Program-made: the position numbers and the translations under genes
Origin: CAWAPD01 sp963783865
Lineage (GTDB): Bacteria > Actinomycetota > Thermoleophilia > UBA2241
Direction of reading: 5' to 3'
Length of the DNA: 64,000 nucleotides
Assembly: GCA_963783865.1 (NCBI GenBank)
Contig: CAWAPD010000006.1
Coordinates: forward strand, 124,001-188,000
Notes under the pieces: model-generated
Told to the model about the DNA's origin: nothing
Database searches by the model: none
Seen by the model: only the letters and a program-made list of their open reading frames with translations
Shown: in pieces, positions 49,754 to 58,115 of the stretch
How the letters are laid out: each line of letters begins with the position of its first letter
How positions within the stretch are numbered: the stretch's first letter is position 1

Positions 49754-50821
49754 ATGGTCGCCCCACCCGCTCCCCGGCCCGAGCCGCGCGGCGCGTCGCG
49801 CCCGGCGGTGCCGGCCGACCCGGCGGTCGCCGAGTACCTCGACCACCTCGAGTTCGAACGCGGGATGAGCCACAACACGGTGGCCGCCTACCGGCGCGAC
49901 CTGCTGGCGCTCGGGGCGCACCTGCGGGCACGGGGCGTCGCGGCGCGCGACTGCTCGGACGAGGACGTGGCGTCGTACTTCGCCGGCGCCGGCGGCGACG
50001 GCGCGACGGCGACGGTCGCGCGCCGCATGGCCGCGGTGCGCGGGCTGTTCCACCACCTGATGCGGGAGGGGCGCCGCGAGACCGATCCCAGCGCGCGCCT
50101 GCACACGCCCAAACGTGGCCGTGGCCTGCCGGCGGTGCTCAGCGTCGAGGAGGTCGAGGGGGTGCTCGCGACCGTGCTGCCGGCGGGGCAGCTCGGGCAG
50201 CGCGACCTGGCCCTGCTCGAGCTCCTCTACGGGTGCGGCCTGCGCGCCTCCGAGCTGGTCACCCTGCGGGTGGCCGACGTCGACCTCGAGGCCGGCCTGG
50301 TGCGCTGCATCGGCAAGGGCGACAAGGAGCGCGTCGTGCCGCTCGGGCGGTACGCGGCGGCGGCGGTGGGCCGCTACGCGGCCGACGGCCGCCGCCGCCT
50401 GCTCGGACAGCGCCGCTACGATGAGCTGTTCCTGAACGCCCGCGGCCGGCCCCTGACCCGGCAGGGCCTCGCCTACATCCTGCGCGGCTACCTGCGCGCC
50501 GCCGGGGTGACCGGGAAGGTCAGCCTGCACACCTTCCGCCACAGCTTCGCGACGCACCTGCTGCAGGGCGGCGCCGACCTGCGCAGCGTGCAGGAGATGC
50601 TCGGCCACGCCGACGTGTCGACCACCCAGGTCTACACCCACGTGACGGCCGACCACCTGCGTGAGGTCTTCTACACGACCCATCCGCGGGCGCGCCGGCG
50701 GCGCGGGGTCGCCGCCGCCGCGCCCGACGCCGCCGCGCCTGGCATCGCTCCGCCCGACACCACGGAGCACGGCGGCGCCGCACCCGGCGGCGCCGACGCC
50801 GCCGGCGAAGGCGCGACGTGA
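49754..50821 (+). CDS. xerD: Site-specific tyrosine recombinase XerD
   Basis: Resolves chromosome dimers at dif with XerC. 355 residues: SAM-like N-terminal domain (YLDHLEFERGMSHNTVAAYR), catalytic domain with Arg in YGCGLRASELV, Lys in GKGDKERVVPLG, HTFRHSFATHLL, LGHADVST and the nucleophile Tyr in TQVYTHVT. The last ~45 residues are an Ala/Pro/Gly-rich tail not present in typical XerD. Located between pyrG-peptidase and deoB, the usual chromosomal position, so it is not a mobile-element integrase. Confidence 0.92.
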   Translation: MVAPPAPRPEPRGASRPAVPADPAVAEYLDHLEFERGMSHNTVAAYRRDLLALGAHLRARGVAARDCSDEDVASYFAGAGGDGATATVARRMAAVRGLFHHLMREGRRETDPSARLHTPKRGRGLPAVLSVEEVEGVLATVLPAGQLGQRDLALLELLYGCGLRASELVTLRVADVDLEAGLVRCIGKGDKERVVPLGRYAAAAVGRYAADGRRRLLGQRRYDELFLNARGRPLTRQGLAYILRGYLRAAGVTGKVSLHTFRHSFATHLLQGGADLRSVQEMLGHADVSTTQVYTHVTADHLREVFYTTHPRARRRRGVAAAAPDAAAPGIAPPDTTEHGGAAPGGADAAGEGAT

Positions 50822-51951
50822 CCCGGGTGGCGGTGATCGTGCTCGACGGCGTCGGCGCCGGCGAGCTGCCCGACGCCGCCGCCTACGGCGACGAGGGCTC
50901 CGACACCCTGCGCCACGTGCTCGAGGGCAGCGACGTGTCGCTGCCCAACCTGACCGCGCTTGGCCTGGGCGAGGTCGTCGGCCTGCCGCTGGGGGCGCCG
51001 CGCCCGGGGGCGACCTACGGTCGCCTGCTCGAGCGCGGCGCCGGCAAGGACACGACCACCGGCCACTGGGAGATGATGGGGCTCGTGCTCGAGCGCCCGT
51101 TCCCGACCTACCCCCACGGGTTCCCGCCCGAGGTGATCGAGCCGTTCGAGGCGGCCGTCGGCCGCTCCGTCCTGTGCAACCGGCCGGCCTCGGGCACCGC
51201 CGTGCTCGAGGAGCTCGGCGAAGAGCACCTGCGGACGGGCGAGCCGATCGTCTACACGTCGGCCGACTCCGTCTTCCAGGTCGCCTGTCACGAGAGCGTC
51301 GTCCCGGTCCCCCGGCTCTACGACTGGTGCCTGGCCGCGCGCGCGATCCTGCAGGGCGAGCACGCCGTGGGCCGGGTCATCGCGCGGCCGTTCGAGGGCC
51401 GGCCGGGAAGCTTCGCCCGCACGCCCCGGCGGCGGGACTACTCGCTGCCGCCGACGGGTCCTACGTACCTCGACGAGCTGAGCGACCGTAGCGTGCCGGT
51501 GGTCGGCGTCGGCAAGATCGGCGAGATCTTCACGCAGCGCGGCGTGAGCGTCGACGACCACACCACCGACAACGCCGCCGGCCTGGCAGCCTGCCGGCGC
51601 CACCTGCGGGAGATGGAGCGCGGGCTGCTGTTCGCCAACCTGGTCGACTTCGACCAGGTCTGGGGGCACCGCAACGACGTGGCCGGGTTCGCGGCCGGCC
51701 TGCGCGAGGTGGACGACGCCTTGCCGGGGCTGTTCGGCGCGCTGCGCGACGGCGACGCGCTGCTGCTGTGCGCCGACCACGGCGTCGATCCGACCACGGC
51801 CAGCACCGACCACTCGCGCGAGTACGCGCCGCTGCTGGCGTGGGGGCTGGGCGGCGGGCGCCACGACGGCCTCTTCGAGGACGTCGGCGCGACCGCCTTC
51901 GCGCGGCTCACCGGCGAGGAGCCGCCGCTGGCGGGGACGGTCATCGGATGA
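50818..51951 (+). CDS. deoB: Phosphopentomutase
   Basis: Interconverts (deoxy)ribose 1- and 5-phosphate. 377 residues of the alkaline-phosphatase superfamily: VIVLDGVGAGELPDA with metal Asp, GKDTTTGHWEMMG with the phosphorylated Thr, GKIGEIF, DHTTDNAAG, ANLVDFDQVWGHRND and the metal site CADHGVDPTTASTDHSRE. GTG start overlaps xerD; the stop overlaps the punA ATG. It links the following phosphorylases to pentose metabolism. Confidence 0.95.
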   Translation: MTRVAVIVLDGVGAGELPDAAAYGDEGSDTLRHVLEGSDVSLPNLTALGLGEVVGLPLGAPRPGATYGRLLERGAGKDTTTGHWEMMGLVLERPFPTYPHGFPPEVIEPFEAAVGRSVLCNRPASGTAVLEELGEEHLRTGEPIVYTSADSVFQVACHESVVPVPRLYDWCLAARAILQGEHAVGRVIARPFEGRPGSFARTPRRRDYSLPPTGPTYLDELSDRSVPVVGVGKIGEIFTQRGVSVDDHTTDNAAGLAACRRHLREMERGLLFANLVDFDQVWGHRNDVAGFAAGLREVDDALPGLFGALRDGDALLLCADHGVDPTTASTDHSREYAPLLAWGLGGGRHDGLFEDVGATAFARLTGEEPPLAGTVIG

Positions 51952-52705
51952 CCCCCACGCGGGCGCTGCCGGCGGCCGAGGTCGCGGTGGTGTTCGGCTC
52001 CGGTCTGGCGCGTCGTGCCCGACGGGGCCGAGCCTGGTGGAGGAGATCGCCTACGAGCGGTTGGGGTGGCCGGCGACGCGAGTCGCCGGCCACCCCAACC
52101 GCCTCGTCGTCTGCGACTGGGACCCCGGCGACGGGCGCCGGCGCCGCACGCTGCTGGCGTGGGGCAGGCCGCACCTCTACGAGGGCTGGGAGCGCGGCGA
52201 AGCAGGACGCCCCGTGAGCGAGATGGCGGCGGCGGGCGTGGCGCACGTCGTGCTCACGAACGCGTCCGGCGGGCTGGGCGCGGCGGTCGAGCCGGGCACG
52301 GTGATCGTCGCCCGTCGCGTCGTCGACCTGCAGCGGCCGGTGCCGGCGGCCGGCGAGCCGCCGGTGCTGGACGTCTGCGACGAGGAGCGGGCGGGCGCGG
52401 TGGCCGGCGCCCTGGCGCCGGCCCTCCACGCCCGCCCGGGCGCCTACGTCGCCGTGCCCGGGCCGCAGTACGAGACGCCGGCCGAGGCCGCATGGCTGGC
52501 GACCCTGGGCGACGCGGTGGGCATGTCGACGGCGCCCGAGGTCGAGGCGGCGCTCGCGGCCGGCGCCGGCGTCACGGTGCTTTCGCTGGTCGTGAACCGC
52601 AGCGGCGACGCCGCCGCCCACGCCGACGTGCTGGCCGCGGGCGCCGCCCTCGCCGACGGCCTGCGCGCGCGTCTGGGCGCGGCGCTGGTCGCGGCCATAG
52701 GGTGA
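51948..52705 (+). pseudogene. punA: Purine nucleoside phosphorylase with a frameshift near the start
   Basis: Phosphorolyses purine nucleosides. The ATG at 51948 overlaps the deoB stop and gives EVAVVFGSGLA, the phosphate-loop start of PNP. That frame then runs into nonsense; the protein continues in another frame from about 52030 (EEIAYERLGWPATRVAGHPN, WGRPHLYEGW, LTNASGGLGAAVEPG, AVPGPQYETPAEA, NRSGDAAAHAD) to the stop at 52705. A -1 shift (or one missing base) between about 52010 and 52036 would restore a normal ~250-residue PNP. GTG 52037 would give a version without the phosphate loop. Intact motifs and context favour a sequence error over real decay. Confidence 0.78.
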
Positions 52706-52794
52706 CGTCACCAGACGGCTGTGGGCGGGGACCGTAGTCGGGCGGTCGAGAGGCCACGGCCGCCGGATGAGCTGAGAAGGGAGCGGGAGGCACG

Positions 52795-54090
52795 GTGGAC
52801 ATCGTCAACGACGTGATCGCGCGCAAACGCGACGGCGGGGAGCTCGACGAGGCGCGCCTGCGGGCGTTCGTCGACGGGGTGGTGGACGGCTCGGTGCCGC
52901 CGTATCAGGCCAGCGCCCTGTTGATGGCGATCGTCATCCGGGGTCTCTCCGATGCCGAGACCGTCGCGCTGGCGCACGCGATGGTCGACAGCGGCAAGAC
53001 GCTCGACCTCGGCGTCCTGCGCCGGCCGGTGCTCGACAAGCACTCGAGCGGCGGCGTCGGGGACAAGGTGACGCTCGTCCTGGCCCCGCTGGTCGCGGCC
53101 TGCGCGGCCATCTTCGGCAAGATGTCGGGCCGCGGCCTCGGCCACACCGGCGGCACCCTCGACAAGCTCGAGTCGATCCCGGGCTTCAAGGTGCAGCTGT
53201 CGCAGGGCGACTTCCTGCGCCAGCTCGAGCGCATCGGCGTCGCCGTCGTGGGCCAGAGCGAGCGCCTGGTGCCGGCCGACCGCATCCTGTACGCGCTGCG
53301 CGACGTGACGGCGACCGTCGACGAGCCCGGGCTGATCGCGGCCAGCATCATGGCCAAGAAGGTGGCCAGCGGCACGGACGGCCTCGTCCTGGACCTGACC
53401 GTCGGCAGCGGCGCGTTCATGGCGACGCTCGAGGAGGCGCGCGAGCTGGCGCGCCGCTGTCGCCTGGTCGGCGCCGCCTACGACCGGCGCGTGACCTGCG
53501 TGTTCACGGCCATGGACGCGCCGCTCGGGCGCGCCGTCGGCAACCGGCTCGAGGTCGAGGAGGCGTGGCAGGTCCTGGGCGGCGGCGGGCCGGACGACGT
53601 GCGCGAGGTCGTGCTGGCGCTGGCCGGCGAGCTGCTGGCGCTGTCGGACCTCGGCGTCGACGCGGTGGAAGGGCGAGCGCGCGCGGAGCGCGCGCTCGCC
53701 TCAGGCCAGGCGGCCGAGTGGTTCGAGCGCTGGATCGCGGTGCAGGGCGGCACGTTCAAGCCGGGCGAGTTCCATCGCCTGGCGGCTGCCGAGGTGCCGG
53801 CGCCGGGCGCGGGCGTGCTGCGGCGCGTCGACGCGCTGGCGGTGGGGCAGGCGGCGCAGGCCTGCGGCGCCGGTCGCGCCCGCGCCCACGACGAGGTCGA
53901 TCCCGACGCCGGCGTCACGCTGCTCCATCAGGTGGGCGACCGCGTCGAGGCGGGAGAGCCGGTCGCGCTGGTGCAGGCACGGCGGCGCGACCTGCGTGAT
54001 CGCGCGGCAGCGCTGCTGGCGGCGGGGCTGGAGGTCGGCGAGGCGGTCGAGCTGAGCCCGGTGGTGCTGGGCGTCGACGCCGCGGGCTAG
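52795..54090 (+). CDS. pdp: Pyrimidine-nucleoside (thymidine) phosphorylase
   Basis: Phosphorolyses uridine and thymidine. 431 residues with KHSSGGVGDKVTLVLAPLVA (phosphate site), GRGLGHTGGTLDKLESIPG, IMAKKVASGTDGLVLD and a C-terminal glycosyl-transferase-like dimer domain including HDEVDPDAGVTLLHQVGD. GTG 52795 has a strong GGGAGCGGGAGG upstream. With deoB and punA it forms a nucleoside salvage set delivering pentose phosphate. The end overlaps the minus-strand gene by 4 bp. Confidence 0.93.
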   Translation: MDIVNDVIARKRDGGELDEARLRAFVDGVVDGSVPPYQASALLMAIVIRGLSDAETVALAHAMVDSGKTLDLGVLRRPVLDKHSSGGVGDKVTLVLAPLVAACAAIFGKMSGRGLGHTGGTLDKLESIPGFKVQLSQGDFLRQLERIGVAVVGQSERLVPADRILYALRDVTATVDEPGLIAASIMAKKVASGTDGLVLDLTVGSGAFMATLEEARELARRCRLVGAAYDRRVTCVFTAMDAPLGRAVGNRLEVEEAWQVLGGGGPDDVREVVLALAGELLALSDLGVDAVEGRARAERALASGQAAEWFERWIAVQGGTFKPGEFHRLAAAEVPAPGAGVLRRVDALAVGQAAQACGAGRARAHDEVDPDAGVTLLHQVGDRVEAGEPVALVQARRRDLRDRAAALLAAGLEVGEAVELSPVVLGVDAAG

Positions 54091-54518
54091 CCGCGCGGCG
54101 CTGCGACCGTCGGCCGCGGTTCGGGTTCGGAGGCCAAAGCGACCCGCGGGTTGCGAGCGGGCGGGTCGACGGCCTGCGCGTCGGTGGCGGCCGGCTCGGC
54201 GGCGTCCATGCCGCCCGGGTGGCGGTGGCGCCACGCGACGTGGTAGAGCCACGAGCCCAGGAACTGGCCGGTCAGGCAGCAGGCCAGCATGACCGGCACG
54301 TAGTCCCAGCCGAAGCCCGCCGCGCGCCGGATGACGAAGACGAAGGGGATCGGGGCGTGGATGGCCACGAACCACTGCCACGAGAACTTGCGCGTCGTCG
54401 CGCGCCAGGCGCCGAACGGGGTGTTGAGCGCCACAGCGGCGAAGATCACGAGCGCGAGCAGGCCGTAGTCCATCGGTCGGGGAGTCGCCTTTCGGGTGGC
54501 GCGAACGATCATTGCCAC
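54087..54518 (-). CDS. Small polytopic membrane protein of unknown function
   Basis: The only supported gene on the - strand, convergent with pdp (4-bp overlap of stops) and divergent from rsmD. Up to 143 residues: three hydrophobic segments (YGLLALVIFAAVALN, FVAIHAPIPFVFVI, VPVMLACCLTGQFLGSWL) with a conserved-looking NTPFGAWRATTRKFSWQWF between the first two, then a Pro/Ala-rich tail. The start is uncertain: GTG at 54518, ATG 54512 or ATG 54473. I do not recognise a characterised family. Confidence 0.7.
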   Translation of the reverse strand: MAMIVRATRKATPRPMDYGLLALVIFAAVALNTPFGAWRATTRKFSWQWFVAIHAPIPFVFVIRRAAGFGWDYVPVMLACCLTGQFLGSWLYHVAWRHRHPGGMDAAEPAATDAQAVDPPARNPRVALASEPEPRPTVAAPRG

Positions 54519-54601
54519 CGTCGTTACCTGTCGAACCGTTAGGATAACGGCGCGCGCGGCGCGGGGAAAGCGGCGCGGCGTTGAGGCGGGGAGGGATCGC
54601 G

Positions 54602-55204
54602 ATGAGGGTGATCGGGGGCGAGTGGCGCGGCCGGCGCCTGCAGGCGCCGGCCGGCCGCGCCACCCGCCCCACCTCCGACCGTGTCCGCGAGGCGGTGTTC
54701 GACGCCGTCGAGGCGCTGGTGGTCAGAGACGAGCTCGGTGCGCCACAGACGGACGCTGAGGACGCCGCCGGACCGCTGGCCGGCCTCGTCGTGCTCGACC
54801 TGTTCGCCGGCAGCGGCGCCCTGGGCATCGAGGCTCTCTCGCGGGGGGCGGCGCGCTGCGACTTCGTCGAGCGCGCCGCCCCCGCCCGGGCCCTTCTGGA
54901 GGCGAATCTCGCGGCCGTCGCCGTCGACGAAGACCGTTTCAGCGTCGACGGCCGCGACTTCCGGGCCGCGTTGCAGGCTGGCGTCGCCGGGGGGAGGCAG
55001 TATAATCTCGTGTTCGTAGACGCGCCGTATGCGCTCTACCCGGCCTTCGAGCCCGATCTCGCCCGCCTGCTGGGCGGCGTGTTCGCGCCTCTGGGGCTGC
55101 TCGTGGTCGAGACGGCCAGGGGAGCAGCAGTGACGCTCCCGTTCGAGGAGAGGAGCGCCAGACTGTACGGCGACACGCAGGTGACGTTCATGACGGGGCG
55201 CTGA
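54602..55204 (+). CDS. rsmD: 16S rRNA (guanine966-N2)-methyltransferase RsmD
   Basis: Methylates G966 in 16S rRNA. 200 residues from ATG 54602, which follows GGGGAGGG; an ATG at 54581 is also in frame. MRVIGGEWRGRRLQAP is the family N-terminus, VLDLFAGSGALGIEALSRGA the SAM site. The catalytic loop reads VFVDAPYAL instead of the usual DPPY, so the first Pro is Ala. Just upstream of coaD, the standard rsmD-coaD pair. Confidence 0.92.
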   Translation: MRVIGGEWRGRRLQAPAGRATRPTSDRVREAVFDAVEALVVRDELGAPQTDAEDAAGPLAGLVVLDLFAGSGALGIEALSRGAARCDFVERAAPARALLEANLAAVAVDEDRFSVDGRDFRAALQAGVAGGRQYNLVFVDAPYALYPAFEPDLARLLGGVFAPLGLLVVETARGAAVTLPFEERSARLYGDTQVTFMTGR

Positions 55205-55205
55205 C

Positions 55206-55703
55206 GTGCCGGGCAACGTGACAGCCATCTGCCCGGGCACGTTCGACCCGGTCACCATCGGCCATCTCGACATCATCACGCGCGGCGCCAGCACGTTCCG
55301 CCGCGTCGTCGTGGGCCTCATCGACTACCCCGTGCGCAAGCAGACGATGTTCACGGCGGCCGAGCGCACGACCTTCCTGCGCGAGGCCCTGGCCGACTAC
55401 CCCAACGTGTACGTCGACCGCTTCAACGAGCTCGTGGTCGAGTTCGCACGGCGCTGGGAGGCGAACGTCATCCTCAAGGGACTGCGGGCCATCTCGGACT
55501 TCGAATACGAGTTCGCCATGGCCCAGTTGAATAGGAAGCTCGCTCCCGACATCGAAACTGTGTTCATGATGGCATCGCCAGAGCACAGCTTCCTGAGCTC
55601 GAGCGGCGTGAAGGAGATCGCCACCTTCGGTGGTTCGGTGGACGATCTGGTGCCTCCGGCGGTCGCCCGGCGTATGGCCGAGCTGTTCGCGCGGAAGGCA
55701 TAG
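55206..55703 (+). CDS. coaD: Phosphopantetheine adenylyltransferase
   Basis: Penultimate step of coenzyme A synthesis. 165 residues: CPGTFDPVTIGHLDIITRGA with the TxGH nucleotidyl-transfer motif, KGLRAISDFEYEFAMAQLNR and SPEHSFLSSSGVKEIA. GTG start one base after the rsmD stop. It supplies CoA/phosphopantetheine also needed by the acyl carrier protein further down. Confidence 0.96.
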   Translation: MPGNVTAICPGTFDPVTIGHLDIITRGASTFRRVVVGLIDYPVRKQTMFTAAERTTFLREALADYPNVYVDRFNELVVEFARRWEANVILKGLRAISDFEYEFAMAQLNRKLAPDIETVFMMASPEHSFLSSSGVKEIATFGGSVDDLVPPAVARRMAELFARKA

Positions 55704-55727
55704 ACTGTTCTCAGGAGGGATGCCTGA

Positions 55728-56195
55728 ATGGACGTACTCGTACTGATCGACAAGCTCGACGACCTCATCCACAACGCTCGCTCGGTCCCGCTCACCGACA
55801 GCGTGATGATCGACCGCGAAGAGATCTACGACCTGCTCGACCAGATGCGCTCGACGATCCCCGAAGAGGTCAAGCAGGCGCGCTGGATCGTCAAGGAGCG
55901 GCAGGAGATGCTGGCCGAGGCCAAGGCCGAGGCCGAGCGCATCGTCGCCGAAGCCAAGACCAACGCGGAGCAGCAGGCCTCGCAGGAAGAGGTCGTGCGC
56001 ACCGCCGAACGCCAGGCCCACGACCTGCTCGAGGACGCGCGCGAGCGCTCGCGTGAGATCAGGCTCGAGGCCGAGGACTGGGCCGACGAGGTCCTGGGCA
56101 ACCTCGAGGTGAACCTCGACAAGTTCATCGCCGCGGTGCGGCGCGGGCGCGAGCGCCTGCAGAAGCCGGCCGCCGAGGAAGAGCCCCAGCCCTGA
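55728..56195 (+). CDS. SepIVA-like / DivIVA-like coiled-coil protein
   Basis: 155 residues, strongly helical: MDVLVLIDKLDDLIHNARSV, then IDREEIYDLLDQMR and a long coiled-coil rich in Ala/Glu/Arg (AKAEAERIVAEAKTNAEQQA). No membrane segment. Small actinobacterial proteins with this N-terminus (SepIVA of mycobacteria) lie beside DUF177-rpmF-rnc and take part in septation or polar growth. The same context is seen here. A superficially similar ATP synthase b-subunit relationship is due to coiled-coil composition. Confidence 0.8.
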   Translation: MDVLVLIDKLDDLIHNARSVPLTDSVMIDREEIYDLLDQMRSTIPEEVKQARWIVKERQEMLAEAKAEAERIVAEAKTNAEQQASQEEVVRTAERQAHDLLEDARERSREIRLEAEDWADEVLGNLEVNLDKFIAAVRRGRERLQKPAAEEEPQP

Positions 56196-56241
56196 CCCGT
56201 GAGGCGCGCCGGCCGGGCGGCCGGCGCGCCGGAGCAGTGCC

Positions 56242-56709
56242 ATGCGTCACCTGAACCTGCGCACCCTCAAGTTCGACGACCGCAGCGAGGCGTACCGGAC
56301 GCTGCGCGTCGAGGTCCAGCCGTTCGCGCTGGGCGGAGAGACGTACGCCGTCGACGGCGGCGCCGTGCAGCTCGCGCTCAGCGCCACCCGGGTCGGGGTG
56401 CGGCTGGCGCTGCACGGCGCCGCCGTCGCGGTCGTCCGCGGCCCCTGCCAGCGCTGCCTGGATGACGCCGCCGTCGAGGTGCGGATCGCGGCCGAGGACT
56501 ACGTGTTCGACGGGCGGTCTCAGGGAATGGAGCCCGGCGAGGCCTACGTCCGGGGCGGCGTGCTCGACCTCGACCAGTGGGTGCGCGACGCGCTGGCCGA
56601 CGCGCTGCCGGGGCAGCTCGTGTGCCGGCCGGACTGCAAGGGTCTCTGCCCGGTCTGCGGCGCCGACCTGAACCTGGCGCCGGCGCCGCACGAGCACACC
56701 GGGGCCTAG
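56242..56709 (+). CDS. yceD: DUF177 / YceD-family protein
   Basis: 155 residues: N-terminal beta-rich domain, CQRCLDDAAVEV, and a C-terminal CRPDCKGLCPVCGADLN with CxxC pairs likely to bind zinc. Members are encoded directly upstream of rpmF in most bacteria and influence 23S rRNA accumulation (shown for plant and E. coli homologues). ATG 56242 starts at MRHLNLRTLKFDDRSEAYR. Confidence 0.9.
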   Translation: MRHLNLRTLKFDDRSEAYRTLRVEVQPFALGGETYAVDGGAVQLALSATRVGVRLALHGAAVAVVRGPCQRCLDDAAVEVRIAAEDYVFDGRSQGMEPGEAYVRGGVLDLDQWVRDALADALPGQLVCRPDCKGLCPVCGADLNLAPAPHEHTGA

Positions 56710-56791
56710 CCGGCAGCCCGCGAGCGGCGGTGTACTTTGCAGCAGGCGTCACGTACAGTATGTACCTTCGCCAAACCGTCAGGAGTCACGC

Positions 56792-56977
56792 ATGCCCGTA
56801 CCGAAGAGGAAGACGTCGAAGACCAAGCGGGACAAGCGTCGCGCTCAGCAGAAGCTCGACGAGCACACCGGCAGCATCTGCCCGCAGTGCAAGTCGCCGA
56901 AGCTCCCGCACCGGGCCTGTCCCACGTGCGGTACGTACAAGGGTCGCGAGGTCATCGTCCTCGACAAGGAGGACTAG
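56792..56977 (+). CDS. rpmF: 50S ribosomal protein L32
   Basis: 61 residues: MPVPKRKTSKTKRDKRRAQQ, then zinc-ribbon cysteines ICPQC and CPTCG and the end YKGREVI. The presence of the cysteines marks the C+ (zinc-binding) form. Own ribosome-binding site is weak (AGGAGTCACGC just ahead). Placed between DUF177 and the plsX group as usual. Confidence 0.96.
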   Translation: MPVPKRKTSKTKRDKRRAQQKLDEHTGSICPQCKSPKLPHRACPTCGTYKGREVIVLDKED

Positions 56978-57050
56978 TCCCCATGGCCGGTGGTGAGGCG
57001 GGCGGCGAGGGCCGTCCCGGCTCGCCGCCCGCCCGGCCGGGTCTCGCCCC

Positions 57051-58115
57051 ATGAGATCCCTCTACATCGCCTCGACCGAAGGCAGCGGCGGCAAGACCAC
57101 GCTCTCCGTGGGTCTCGCGCTGGCCCTGCGTCGCCGGGGTCTCGAGGTCGGCTACTTCAAGCCGGTCGGGATCGTCCCCCACGAGGCCGGCGAGGCCGTC
57201 GTCGACGACGACGCGCGCTTCGCCGCCGACGTCCTCGGGCTCGACGACCCGCTCTCCGACCTCTGCCCGGTGGTCCTCGACGAAGGCGCCCTGCACTCGG
57301 TGCTGAGCGGCTCCGACGTCGATGCCCTCGCCCGTGTCGAACAGGCGTTCGCCCGCGTGCGCGCCGGCAAGGACGTCGTCGTGTGCGAGGGTCTGGGCGA
57401 GATCTGGCAGGGAAGGTTCCTGCGCACCAGCGGAGCCGACGTGGTCGCCCGCCTGGACTTGCGCGCGCTGCTCGTGGCCCGTTTCGCCGGCGCCCGCCTG
57501 CTCGACGACGTCTGCTACGTGAAGGACACGCTCAAAGGGCGCCTGCTGGGCGCCGTCTTCAACATGGTGCCCGAGACGCGCCTCGACGTGGTCGCCACCG
57601 AGTACGTGGCGTTCCTGGCCGCCAACGGTATCGAGAGCTACGGCATCATCCCGGCCGACAGCCCGCTTGCCGCCGTCTCGGTCGACGAGATCGTGCAGGC
57701 GCTCGACGCCACCTACCTGTGCGGCGCCGAGCACGGCGACGCCATGGCCGAGAGCTTCCTGATCGGCGCCATGAGCCCCGAGCACGCGCTGCGCTACTTC
57801 GAGCACAGCGAGAACAAGGTCGTCGTGGTCGGCGGCGACCGGGCCGAGATCATCCTCGCCGCCCTGGAGACGCCGACGACCGCCCTCGTGCTGACGGGCA
57901 ACTACGTGCCCAGCCCGACCGTGCTGCGGCGCGCCGAGGAGCTCGGCGTGCCGCTCGTCTCGGTCGCCACCGACACGGTCGCCGCCAGCGACGGCATCCG
58001 CAAGCTCTTCGGCCGCCTGGGCGTGCACGACCGGCGCAAGGTCGACGCGATCCTGAACGTGGTCGAGACGCACGTCGACCTCGACCGCCTGGTCGCCGGC
58101 CTCGAGGCCGAATGA
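57051..58115 (+). CDS. BioD-like/DRTGG protein related to phosphotransacetylase N-terminus
   Basis: 354 residues: a dethiobiotin-synthetase-like P-loop domain (IASTEGSGGKTTLSVGLALA) and a DRTGG domain around residues 215-320, the same two domains that precede the catalytic domain in long Pta. The PTA_PTB catalytic domain itself is missing, so it cannot make acetyl phosphate. Such stand-alone proteins probably act as nucleotide-dependent regulators. ATG starts at MRSLYIASTEG; stop overlaps plsX by 4 bp. Confidence 0.82.
   Translation: MRSLYIASTEGSGGKTTLSVGLALALRRRGLEVGYFKPVGIVPHEAGEAVVDDDARFAADVLGLDDPLSDLCPVVLDEGALHSVLSGSDVDALARVEQAFARVRAGKDVVVCEGLGEIWQGRFLRTSGADVVARLDLRALLVARFAGARLLDDVCYVKDTLKGRLLGAVFNMVPETRLDVVATEYVAFLAANGIESYGIIPADSPLAAVSVDEIVQALDATYLCGAEHGDAMAESFLIGAMSPEHALRYFEHSENKVVVVGGDRAEIILAALETPTTALVLTGNYVPSPTVLRRAEELGVPLVSVATDTVAASDGIRKLFGRLGVHDRRKVDAILNVVETHVDLDRLVAGLEAE

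Noticed and set aside
49754..50821. Tyrosine recombinase as a sign of an integrated element
   Set aside because: It has full XerD features, sits in a conserved housekeeping neighbourhood and no att-like repeats or phage genes are near.
52706..52794. Possible riboswitch before pdp (GCTGAGAAGGGA resembles part of a TPP element)
   Set aside because: Only a short fragment matches; the other conserved parts of the aptamer are missing and the GGGAGCGGGAGG is simply the ribosome-binding site.
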